From NCBI RefSeq assembly GCF_002086115.1, contig NZ_MVHJ01000029.1, forward strand, positions 1 through 64,000: a DNA stretch of 64,000 bases, given 5' to 3'. How positions within the stretch are numbered: position 1 is the stretch's first letter; each line of letters starts with the position of its first letter. Under the pieces are notes generated by a model. It was given only the letters and a program-made list of their open reading frames with translations, did no database searches and had not been told where the DNA came from. Both the position numbers and the translations under genes were made by a program. This DNA comes from Mycolicibacterium bacteremicum. Lineage in GTDB: Bacteria > Actinomycetota > Actinomycetes > Mycobacteriales > Mycobacteriaceae. This document shows positions 54,317 through 62,012 of the stretch, in pieces.

Positions 54317-56644
54317 TCAGCTGTACGCCACGTGCACCTGTCGGATATGCCCCTCGAACGGGAACGGTGCCCGTTCGCGGTAATCCAGCGACACCGGCGA
54401 ACCCAGGCAGGTCCCGATGTCCAGGCAGTCATTGGCGGTGAACAGCAGCGGCGCGCTGACCGGCACCTGACCCGACGCCACCTCGGAACCGTCCACCGAC
54501 ACCGTGATGTCCAATGGCCCGCCCGGGCGCGGCTCGGCATACCGAGTTTCCACCACGATGGTGTGCCGTCCGGCGGGTATCGGCTCGGCCGAGCGGATCT
54601 TGGTGCGCATCAGGATGAACAGGTTGTACTCGTAGCAGAGGTGGCCGTCATCGAGATAACAGGTCAGGCCGCCCGCCCCGGCGCCCAATGCGTACAGCAC
54701 ACCGCTGCCGGCCTCGGGCACGTCCACGTCGATGGTGACGACGTTGTTCTTGTTGCCCAACGCGGGCGCGCAGAACTCGGGCATGCGCACCATGTCCCCG
54801 GCGAACGTCCACTCCCGGTACGGCGGGGCGATGCGCAACTCCGGGTGATACACCGGCACCCACAGCCCGCCGCCGATCGGCAACACCGCATTGCGGGCCG
54901 CCTCGATGGCGAACAGCTCGCGCAGCTGGGCCAGCTTCTCCGGCTCGGCGGCGGCCAGATCGTGTGCCTGCGACCAGTCCCGGTCCAGGTGGTAGAGCTC
55001 CCAGCGGTCCTGATCGGGGGTCCAGGTGGCGATGCCCTCAGGCCGGCCGGGGACCCAGGGCAATCGCGGTCCGCGGGCGCAGGCCAGCCACCCGTCGTCG
55101 TAGATCGCCCGGCTGCCCATGATCTCGAAATACTGGGTCTTCTTGCCGCCCGGCGCCGCGCGGTCGACCAGCGTGCGCGCGAAACTCGCTCCGGCGACCG
55201 GGATCTGCTGTTCACCGGCCACCGTGTGCGGCGGCTCGATCCCGACCACCTCGTAGATCGTCGGCACGATATCGGTGCAGTGCAGGAACACATCTCGCGG
55301 CGTGGCGTCGGGCGCCACCCGGGCCGGCCAGCGCACTGCCAGCGGGTTGCGGGTACCGCCCAGGTGCGATGCCAGCAACTTCATCCCCTTGTAGGGTGTG
55401 CTGCCCGCCCACGCCCACCCGGCGTGGTACTGGTTGTCCACCAGCGGTGACCCGAGCACGTCCAGCCCACCCAGCGCGTCCAGCGCATCGATGTGCTGGC
55501 GCACCGTCGTTGGAATACCGTTCTGCGCCAACAATTCCGCGATCGTGCCGTTCTGCCCCTCGCCGGAGGATCCGTTGTCACCCCAGATGTAGAAGAACAG
55601 CGTGTTCTCGCCGTAGCCGAGCGCATCGAGCTCATCGGAGATCCGGCCGACCTGTACGTCGACGTGCTCGGCATAGCCGGCGGCCACCTCCATGAGACGG
55701 CGCTGGAACGGCTTCTCGTCGTCGGGGATGTCATCCCAGGCCGCCAGGGTCTCGTCGCGCCCGGTGAGCGCGCAGTCCTGCGGGATCCAACCCTTCTCCT
55801 TGGCGCGGGCAAAGACGCGTTCGCGGTAGGCATCCCAGCCGTCGTCGAACTTGCCGGCGTACTTGTCCGCCCACTCCTTCATGATGTGATGCGGGCCGTG
55901 CAGGCATCCGCTGGCCCAGTACATGAAGAACGGTTTGTCGGCGTTGAACGCCCGGTGCCTACGCAGCCACCCGATGGCATCGTCGGCGAGGTCCTCGGAG
56001 AGGTGATAACCCTCCTCGGGCGTCTTCGTCGGTGCGACGACGGTGGTGTTGCGGACCAGATGGGGTTCGTACTGGGATGCCTCGCCGGCCAGGAAGCCGT
56101 AGAAGTACTCGAAACCCAGTCCGGTGGGCCAGTTTTCGAACGGACCGGCCGCGGTGGTCTCCTCGGCGGGCGTGTTGTGCCACTTGCCGAACGCCGAGGT
56201 GGCATAGCCGTACTGCTTGAGCACCTCGGCGACCGTCGCCGCGGATCGCGGGATCTTGCCGGAGTAGCCGTCCCAGTCGTTGGCCAGTTCGGCGATCTGC
56301 CCGTTACCGATCTCGTGGTGGTTACGGCCGGTCAGCAGTGAGGCGCGGGTCGGCGAGCACATGGCAGTGGTGTGAAACCGGTTGTAGGACACGCCTTCGG
56401 CGCAGAAGCGATCCAGCGTCGCGGTGGTCACCTCGCCGCCGAAGGCGGTGGGCAGGCCCGGTCCGGCGTCGTCGATGAGCACGATGACGATGTTGGGGGT
56501 GTCCGGGTGCAGGCGCCGCGGCACCTCGCGCTGGGCGTAGGTCGACTCGCCGAGTGTGCGGCCGGCCACGCTGGCCGACGGGATCGGCGGGAACGGCAGC
56601 ACGCCGCCGTCGGAGATCTTTGGGGCAACGATGTCGGCGGTCAT
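54317..56644 (-). CDS. Arylsulfatase
   Basis: A 775-residue type I sulfatase that hydrolyses sulfate esters. The catalytic motif CSPTRASLLTGR near residue 95 contains the Cys that is converted to formylglycine, and GKWHNTP near 155 is the second signature. Metal-site aspartates are in IVLIDDAG and WGDNGSS. The C-terminal 140 residues are a beta-domain. No signal peptide is seen, so it is likely cytosolic. Length and layout resemble mycobacterial AtsA/AtsD. ATG at 56644 follows GAGAGGACC. It is the first gene of a minus-strand unit with AraC, VOC and nitroreductase genes. Confidence 0.92.
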   Translation of the reverse strand: MTADIVAPKISDGGVLPFPPIPSASVAGRTLGESTYAQREVPRRLHPDTPNIVIVLIDDAGPGLPTAFGGEVTTATLDRFCAEGVSYNRFHTTAMCSPTRASLLTGRNHHEIGNGQIAELANDWDGYSGKIPRSAATVAEVLKQYGYATSAFGKWHNTPAEETTAAGPFENWPTGLGFEYFYGFLAGEASQYEPHLVRNTTVVAPTKTPEEGYHLSEDLADDAIGWLRRHRAFNADKPFFMYWASGCLHGPHHIMKEWADKYAGKFDDGWDAYRERVFARAKEKGWIPQDCALTGRDETLAAWDDIPDDEKPFQRRLMEVAAGYAEHVDVQVGRISDELDALGYGENTLFFYIWGDNGSSGEGQNGTIAELLAQNGIPTTVRQHIDALDALGGLDVLGSPLVDNQYHAGWAWAGSTPYKGMKLLASHLGGTRNPLAVRWPARVAPDATPRDVFLHCTDIVPTIYEVVGIEPPHTVAGEQQIPVAGASFARTLVDRAAPGGKKTQYFEIMGSRAIYDDGWLACARGPRLPWVPGRPEGIATWTPDQDRWELYHLDRDWSQAHDLAAAEPEKLAQLRELFAIEAARNAVLPIGGGLWVPVYHPELRIAPPYREWTFAGDMVRMPEFCAPALGNKNNVVTIDVDVPEAGSGVLYALGAGAGGLTCYLDDGHLCYEYNLFILMRTKIRSAEPIPAGRHTIVVETRYAEPRPGGPLDITVSVDGSEVASGQVPVSAPLLFTANDCLDIGTCLGSPVSLDYRERAPFPFEGHIRQVHVAYS

Positions 56645-56705
56645 CACGGTCCTCTCGGCGCACGAAATGTCCCATAAGTGATACACCGTGCGGTCGCGGC
56701 CCGCG

Positions 56706-57026
56706 TCAGGGTTTGGGTGTGATCTCCACGCTCGGCGGCAACGTCGAGGGCTCGGGCCGCATCGAGCGCCGCACGATCGAGAACGTCACCGCGCCGACCG
56801 CGAGCACCCCGGCGCCGATCAGCACGTACAGCAGCGGCCGGCGTTTCGCCGGGGCAGGCTCTTCGGCGCGCAGCCGCCGGCTCACCCACGAGGCGCCCGA
56901 GGCCGCCGAGGACATGCCCAGCCCCACGGTGCCGCGAGTGATATCCACCGGACCGACGATCGTGTACCGCACGCCGCGGCCGAATCGTTGCGCCGGGGTC
57001 AGTGCGGCGTCGGTGCTGGTGCTCAT
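56706..57026 (-). CDS. cwsA: Cell wall synthesis protein CwsA
   Basis: A 106-residue membrane protein matching the ends of M. tuberculosis CwsA (Rv0008c, about 145 residues): LTPAQRFGRGVRYTIVGPVDITRG at the start and AVTFSIVRRSMRPEPSTLPPSVE at the end. It has one membrane helix near 67-85. CwsA interacts with Wag31 and CrgA in polar growth and cell shape. The central coiled region of the longer homologue is missing here. The gene diverges from ppiA by 96 bp and lies 61 bp upstream of the sulfatase unit. Confidence 0.85.
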   Translation of the reverse strand: MSTSTDAALTPAQRFGRGVRYTIVGPVDITRGTVGLGMSSAASGASWVSRRLRAEEPAPAKRRPLLYVLIGAGVLAVGAVTFSIVRRSMRPEPSTLPPSVEITPKP

Positions 57027-57122
57027 GGGCCACCTCTCTGGGCTGTCGGAAGTCCTCCACAGCGTGCCACTAACTGCGGGGCCGTGGACAGCGGTATGGG
57101 ACCGAGTGGCAGACTGAAATCC

Positions 57123-57650
57123 GTGACGAGCCCCATTCAGACAGCGACCGCGACGCTGCACACCAACCGTGGTGACATCAAGATCGCCCTGTTCGGCAAC
57201 CACGCCCCCAAGACCGTCGCCAACTTCACCGGCCTGGCGCAGGGCACCAAGGACTACAGCACCGAGAACGCCACCGGCGGATCGTCGGGTCCGTTCTACG
57301 ACGGCGCCATCTTCCACCGCGTCATCGATGGATTCATGATCCAGGGCGGCGACCCCACCGGCACCGGCCGCGGCGGACCCGGCTACCAGTTCGCCGACGA
57401 GTTCCACCCGGAACTGCAGTTCGACAAGCCCTACCTGCTGGCGATGGCCAACGCCGGGCCGGGCACCAATGGCTCGCAGTTCTTCATCACCGTCGGCAAG
57501 ACCCCGCACCTGAACCGTCGCCACACCATCTTCGGTGAGGTCGTCGATCCGGAATCGCAGAAGGTCGTCGACGCCATCGCCACCACCGCCACCGACCGTG
57601 GCGACCGGCCCACCGAGCCCGTCGTGATCGAGAGCGTCACCATCTCCTGA
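57123..57650 (+). CDS. ppiA: Peptidyl-prolyl cis-trans isomerase A (cyclophilin)
   Basis: A 175-residue cyclophilin that speeds cis-trans isomerisation of proline bonds. Family features include FHRVIDGFMIQGGD near residue 65, MANAGPGTNGSQFFI with the active-site region, and HTIFGEVV. No signal peptide is seen. GTG at 57123 aligns with the normal start (TSPIQTATATLHTN). CAGACT ends 7 nt upstream and there is no ribosome site, so the transcript may be leaderless. It converges with the PH-domain gene across a repeat-bearing gap. Confidence 0.95.
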   Translation: MTSPIQTATATLHTNRGDIKIALFGNHAPKTVANFTGLAQGTKDYSTENATGGSSGPFYDGAIFHRVIDGFMIQGGDPTGTGRGGPGYQFADEFHPELQFDKPYLLAMANAGPGTNGSQFFITVGKTPHLNRRHTIFGEVVDPESQKVVDAIATTATDRGDRPTEPVVIESVTIS

Positions 57651-57685
57651 CCCGCAGTTCCCGAAGCGCACGCTTGCCGATATTC

Positions 57686-57749
57686 GGTGAGCGTGCGTTT
57701 TCTTTGGGTGCCGGGCGGTGTGTCGGGCCGCAGACACGCACGCTCGCCG
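57686..57749 (-). repeat. Intergenic inverted-repeat element, copy 2
   Basis: This is the inverted relative of the element at 43666-43727: 22 identical bases at 57728-57749 (reverse complement), then ACACACCGC and CGCACGCTC in the same order. A further half-arm GCGCACGCT at 57666-57674 can pair with AGCGTGCG at 57690-57697. It lies between two convergent genes, where a bidirectional terminator would be expected. Confidence 0.65.
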
Positions 57750-57756
57750 AGGGGGG

Positions 57757-58170
57757 TCAGCGCGCGTAGCCGGCGTCGGTCAGTGCGTCGAGCACTGCGA
57801 CCGGGCTGGTGCCCAGGTCCCAGCGGGTGAACACGTACAACCGGTCATCGGTCGTGTCGATCTCCAGCAGGCGCTGCTTGCGCGCGAGGCGGCTGAACTC
57901 GGTGACGCGAATCAGGGCGATCTCCTCGCCGGTGATGACCCGCGAGCTCACCCAACCGCGCACCGCAAGCCCTGCCTCGGTGATTGCCAGTTTCGGACGT
58001 GCACGCCACGAACCGAGCGCAAACACCAGCAAACCGGCGCCGGCAACGGCGCCCATGACACGCCCCGGCAGGTCTGTGACCACGGTCACAGCGGCCACGG
58101 CCAGCACAAGACCGGCGATTCCGGTCACGATCACGGCCGCCGACTTGGGAGCCCAAGAAGTTTGCTGCAC
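57757..58170 (-). CDS. PH-domain membrane protein (Rv0010c-like)
   Basis: A 137-residue protein with two membrane helices (about 10-30 and 37-54) and a C-terminal PH-like beta-barrel (KLAITEAGLAVRGW, then EIALIRVTEFSR and LLEIDTTDDRLYVF). It corresponds to Rv0010c. The function is unknown; it sits among cell-division and cell-wall genes. GTG at 58170 is the start. The 157-bp upstream gap contains a DnaA box and two dyads. Confidence 0.83.
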   Translation of the reverse strand: MQQTSWAPKSAAVIVTGIAGLVLAVAAVTVVTDLPGRVMGAVAGAGLLVFALGSWRARPKLAITEAGLAVRGWVSSRVITGEEIALIRVTEFSRLARKQRLLEIDTTDDRLYVFTRWDLGTSPVAVLDALTDAGYAR

Positions 58171-58205
58171 GGGCTCAGGACCGCCTCTTACCGGGTATTT
58201 CGGAG

Positions 58206-58254
58206 TTATCCACAGGCGCTATCCCCAATGGGGATGAATCACAACGGTGTGATT
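58206..58254. promoter_or_regulatory. DnaA box followed by two dyads in the crgA / Rv0010c-like gap
   Basis: A perfect TTATCCACA (58206-58214) is followed by ATCCCC-AAT-GGGGAT (58221-58235) and AATCACA-ACGG-TGTGATT (58237-58254). The gap is downstream of crgA and upstream of the PH-domain gene. The hairpins could end crgA transcripts or be operators. Confidence 0.5.
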
Positions 58255-58327
58255 GGGTTACGAGCAGGTTGCGGCCCGGGTAACGCGGTCGAGGCGAAAA
58301 TGAATTCATCTCGGGGCGCGGGTCGCG

Positions 58328-58609
58328 TCAGCGCCACCGCATGGTGAGCAAAAGACCGGTGATCATGAAGGCAAACGCGATGGCGTAGTTCCACGGGCCC
58401 AGATCGGCCATCCAGCCCAGCCAGGTGGGTGCGTTCAGTCCGGTGGCGCCGAGCTGGAAGACCAGCAGCCAGAACAGACCGAACAGCATCAGGCCGACGA
58501 ACAGCACCACGAACCACACGCTCGAGGGTCCGGCCTTGACCTTGACCGGGGTCCGACTCACCGGGTTGACGGTGAAGTCGTTCTTCTTACGGACTTTGGA
58601 CTTGGGCAT
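58328..58609 (-). CDS. crgA: Cell division protein CrgA
   Basis: A 93-residue protein with a basic cytosolic start (MPKSKVRKKNDFTV) and two membrane helices (about 31-53 and 71-90), ending in RWR. CrgA joins the divisome in mycobacteria, interacting with FtsZ, FtsI, FtsQ, CwsA and others, and recruits penicillin-binding proteins to the septum. The start is only 18 bp from the start of the divergent DUF881 gene, so its promoter must lie within that gene. Confidence 0.95.
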   Translation of the reverse strand: MPKSKVRKKNDFTVNPVSRTPVKVKAGPSSVWFVVLFVGLMLFGLFWLLVFQLGATGLNAPTWLGWMADLGPWNYAIAFAFMITGLLLTMRWR

Positions 58610-58627
58610 GGTTAACCTTTGAAGACG

Positions 58628-59410
58628 ATGGTCGAGGCGGTGAACCCTGAGCCTAACGCAGCGCCGGACCCCAAACGGTCGCTGTGGCGGTTCGCGGTGC
58701 CGATCGTGTGCGTGTTCGCCGGTCTGCTGCTGTCCACCACGCACGGTGTCTCCGGCGGTGACGAGATCCGCCGCAGTGACGCGCCGCGGCTGGTCGACCT
58801 GGTCCGGGAGACCAGTGCCAACGTCGACCGCCTGACCGCCCGCCGCGACGCTTTCGTGGCGGCCATGGAGAGTCACCACGGCGGCTCCCCCGGCGCCGCC
58901 GCCGCGCTGGCGGCCATCACCCGGCGCTCGGACACCCTGGCCGAGCAGGCCGGCCTGGACCCCGTCCGCGGGCCCGGCCTCGTCGTCACCCTCGACGACG
59001 CCCAGCGCGACGCCGACGGTCGCTATCCGGTCGACGCCTCCCCCGACGACCTGGTCGTCCATCAACAGGACATCCAGGCGGTGCTGAACGCCCTGTGGAG
59101 CGCCGGCGCCGAGGGCATCCAGATGCAGGATCAGCGCATCATCGCGACCTCCGCGCCGCTGTGCGTCGGGAACACGCTGCTGCTCAACGGCCGCACCTAC
59201 AGCCCGCCCTATGTCGTGACCGCCATCGGCGATCCCGCGGCCATGCAGGCCGCCCTGGCCGCCGCACCGCTGGTGACGCTGTACAAGCAGTACGTGCTGC
59301 GTTTCCAGCTCGGGTACTCCGAGCAGGTCCGCGCGTCGGTCGAGCTGCCGGGCTACCCGGCACCGGTGCGGATGCGCTACGCCAAAGCAGCAGGTCCGCT
59401 CGGGTACTGA
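58628..59410 (+). CDS. DUF881 family membrane protein (Rv0012-like)
   Basis: A 260-residue protein with one N-terminal membrane helix (about 22-38), a short coiled coil (about 50-70) and an extracytoplasmic DUF881 domain (about 85-250: GPGLVVTLDD, LVVHQQDIQAVLNALWSAGAEGIQMQ in part, and IIATSAPLCVGNTLL). It corresponds to Rv0012. DUF881 proteins lie near division genes in actinobacteria and firmicutes, but their role is unknown. ATG at 58628 is used; an in-frame TTG at 58619 is possible. Confidence 0.9.
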   Translation: MVEAVNPEPNAAPDPKRSLWRFAVPIVCVFAGLLLSTTHGVSGGDEIRRSDAPRLVDLVRETSANVDRLTARRDAFVAAMESHHGGSPGAAAALAAITRRSDTLAEQAGLDPVRGPGLVVTLDDAQRDADGRYPVDASPDDLVVHQQDIQAVLNALWSAGAEGIQMQDQRIIATSAPLCVGNTLLLNGRTYSPPYVVTAIGDPAAMQAALAAAPLVTLYKQYVLRFQLGYSEQVRASVELPGYPAPVRMRYAKAAGPLGY

Positions 59411-59440
59411 CGCAGCGGCGCTGACCAGTAGCCTGATCGC

Positions 59441-60100
59441 ATGCAGGTTCTGGTCGTCGACAATTACGACAGCTTCGTGTTCAACCTGGTCCAGTACCTG
59501 GGCCAGCTCGGCGTGACGGCCCAGGTCTGGCGCAACGACGACGAACGGCTGGACGATCCGGACGAGGTGGCCCGGCAGTTCGACGGCATCCTGCTCTCCC
59601 CCGGGCCCGGCACCCCCGAGCGGGCCGGCGCGTCGATCCCGCTGGTGCACGCCAGCGCGCAGACCGGCACTCCGCTACTCGGCGTGTGCCTGGGCCACCA
59701 GGCCATCGGGGTCGCCTTCGGCGGCACGGTGGACCGCGCCCCGGAGCTGCTGCACGGCAAGACCAGCATCGTGCATCACGCCGATGCCGGTGTGCTGCAG
59801 GGACTTCCGGATCCGTTCACGGCGACCCGGTACCACTCGTTGACGATCCTGCCGGACACCCTGCCCGCCGAGCTGGAATCCACCGGGCAGACCGACAGCG
59901 GCGTCATCATGGCCGTGCGGCACCGCGAACTGCCGATCCACGGCGTGCAGTTCCACCCGGAATCCATCCTCACCGAGGGCGGGCACCGGATGCTGGCCAA
60001 CTGGTTGGGATACTGCGGGGCCGCGCCCGACGAGAACCTGGTGCGCAAGCTGGAGAACGAGGTGGCCGACGCGGTGCGGGCAGCGACAGCGCGGACCTGA
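59441..60100 (+). CDS. pabA: Glutamine amidotransferase PabA/TrpG (aminodeoxychorismate or anthranilate synthase component II)
   Basis: A 219-residue class I glutamine amidotransferase. The triad is visible: Cys in GVCLGHQAIG near residue 84, and His and Glu in VQFHPESI near residue 173. It supplies ammonia to the chorismate-using partner, for p-aminobenzoate (folate) or anthranilate (tryptophan) synthesis. The partner is not in this window, so the pathway is uncertain; M. tuberculosis Rv0013 is annotated as trpG or pabA. TAGCCT ends 6 nt before the ATG, suggesting a leaderless message. Confidence 0.93.
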   Translation: MQVLVVDNYDSFVFNLVQYLGQLGVTAQVWRNDDERLDDPDEVARQFDGILLSPGPGTPERAGASIPLVHASAQTGTPLLGVCLGHQAIGVAFGGTVDRAPELLHGKTSIVHHADAGVLQGLPDPFTATRYHSLTILPDTLPAELESTGQTDSGVIMAVRHRELPIHGVQFHPESILTEGGHRMLANWLGYCGAAPDENLVRKLENEVADAVRAATART

Positions 60101-60137
60101 TCGCAATGTCAGGGGAACATCTGAGCGAGACGGCCGG

Positions 60138-62012
60138 CTAGGACGCGAAGTTGAGCGTGATCGAGTCCCCGTAGCCCACCCCGGCACCCGGCGTCGGGCT
60201 CTGGGTGACCACCGCATTGGTCCGCTGACCGCTGTTGTCGACGTTGGCGCCCTTGATCAGCACACCGGTCCAGCCCAGCGCCCGCAGATTGGGTTCGGCG
60301 TCCACCCAGAACTGTCCGGTCAGGTTGGGCATCACGAACTGGTTGCCGCGCGAGACCCGCATCTGGACCACCGCGTCCTTGGGGGTCGGCGCCCCGGCGG
60401 CCGGATTCGTGCCGACCACCTGGCCGGCCGGTGCGGTGTTGTCCACCTCGACCGGCAGCACATTGGTGAACCCGGAGGCGGTCAGGATCTGCTGGCACAC
60501 CTCGACGCTCTGCCCGACGCAGTCGGGAACATTGACGCTGCCCGGACCGGATCCCACGATGATCGTGATGACGTTGGTGATGGCCGAGGTGGCATTCGCT
60601 GGTGGGTTGGTGCCCAGCACCTTGCCCTTGAGCTCGGGGGTGGACTCCGACTCCGAGGGCTGTACCCGGCCGAAGCCCGCGTCGAGCAGTTCGGTGGTGG
60701 CCTGCGCCAGCGTCATGCCCTTGACCTCGGGCACGGCGCGCTGCTCGGGCCCGGTGGACACCACGATGGTGATGTCCTCCCCGGCGCTGACCTCGGTGCC
60801 CGCCGCGGGTTCGGTGGCGATGACGTGCTCGGGGCGCACCGCCGAATCGGGGCGCTGCTGGGTGCGGGTCTTGAAGCCGCGGTTCTGCAGGGCGGCGATG
60901 GCATCGGCGGACGCCTGGCCGGTCACATCGGGAACCTGCACGTCGCGTGGACTGTTGCCCAGGGTGTTGATGGCGATGGTCACCACCACGGTCAGCACGG
61001 CCAGCACGGCGACAACGATCAGCCAGCGTCCCACCGAGTTGTTGTTGGACCGGTTCGGATAGCCGGCGGCGGTCGGGATGTGCTCGGTGGGCAGTGCCCG
61101 CGCATGCGGGGCGGCCACGTTGGTCAGCATGGTGGTGCGCTCGGCGTCGGTGAAGATCTTCGGCGCCTCGGGGGCCTCGCCGCTGTGCACCCGGATCAGG
61201 TCGGTGCGCATCTCGGCGGCACTCTGATACCGGTTCTCGGGATTTTTCGACAGCGCCTTGAGCACCACGGCGTCGAGCTCGGGGGAGACCCCGGAGTGCC
61301 GTGTCGATGGTGGTGCGGGGTCCTCGCGGACATGCTGGTAGGCCACGGCCACCGGCGAGTCACCCACGAAAGGTGGTTCGCCGGTAAGGATTTCGTACAG
61401 CACGCAGCCCAGCGAGTAGACGTCGGAGCGGGCGTCGACCTTCTCACCGCGGGCCTGCTCGGGCGACAGGTACTGCGCGGTGCCGATGACGGCCGCGGTC
61501 TGGGTGACGTTGTTGGCATCGGCCAGGGCGCGGGCGATGCCGAAATCCATCACCTTCACCGCGCCGGAGTGCGAGATCATGATGTTGGCCGGCTTGACGT
61601 CGCGGTGGATGATGCCGTGCTGATGGCTGAAGTTCAGCGCCTGGCAGGCGTCGGCGATGATCTCGATGGCGCGCTTGGGCTCGATCGGCCCCTCGGTGTG
61701 CACGATGTCGCGCAGCGTGACGCCGTCGACGTACTCCATGACGATGTAGGGCAGCGGACCGTTGGGCGTATCCGCCTCACCGGTGTCGTACACCGCCACG
61801 ATCGCCGGGTGATTCAGGGCCGCGGCGTTCTGCGCCTCGCGGCGGAACCGCAGATAAAAGCTCGGGTCGCGGGCCAGGTCGGCCCGCAGCACCTTGACCG
61901 CGACGTCACGGTGCAACCGGGTGTCGCGGGCGATGTGGACCTCGGACATGCCGCCGAACCCGAGGATCTCTCCGAGTTCGTAGCGGTCCGAAAGGTGCTG
62001 GGGCGTGGTCAC
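60138..62012 (-). CDS. pknB: Serine/threonine protein kinase PknB with PASTA domains
   Basis: A 624-residue transmembrane kinase. The kinase domain (about 10-275) has Lys40 in VAVKVL, the catalytic HRDVKPAN and the activation loop with Thr pair in NNVTQTAAVIGTAQY. A single helix lies near 334-355. Four extracytoplasmic PASTA repeats (about 360-624) bind peptidoglycan fragments and lipid II. It regulates growth by phosphorylating targets such as CwlM and MviN, both encoded in this window. ATG overlaps the pknA stop by 4 bp. Confidence 0.97.
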   Translation of the reverse strand: MTTPQHLSDRYELGEILGFGGMSEVHIARDTRLHRDVAVKVLRADLARDPSFYLRFRREAQNAAALNHPAIVAVYDTGEADTPNGPLPYIVMEYVDGVTLRDIVHTEGPIEPKRAIEIIADACQALNFSHQHGIIHRDVKPANIMISHSGAVKVMDFGIARALADANNVTQTAAVIGTAQYLSPEQARGEKVDARSDVYSLGCVLYEILTGEPPFVGDSPVAVAYQHVREDPAPPSTRHSGVSPELDAVVLKALSKNPENRYQSAAEMRTDLIRVHSGEAPEAPKIFTDAERTTMLTNVAAPHARALPTEHIPTAAGYPNRSNNNSVGRWLIVVAVLAVLTVVVTIAINTLGNSPRDVQVPDVTGQASADAIAALQNRGFKTRTQQRPDSAVRPEHVIATEPAAGTEVSAGEDITIVVSTGPEQRAVPEVKGMTLAQATTELLDAGFGRVQPSESESTPELKGKVLGTNPPANATSAITNVITIIVGSGPGSVNVPDCVGQSVEVCQQILTASGFTNVLPVEVDNTAPAGQVVGTNPAAGAPTPKDAVVQMRVSRGNQFVMPNLTGQFWVDAEPNLRALGWTGVLIKGANVDNSGQRTNAVVTQSPTPGAGVGYGDSITLNFAS

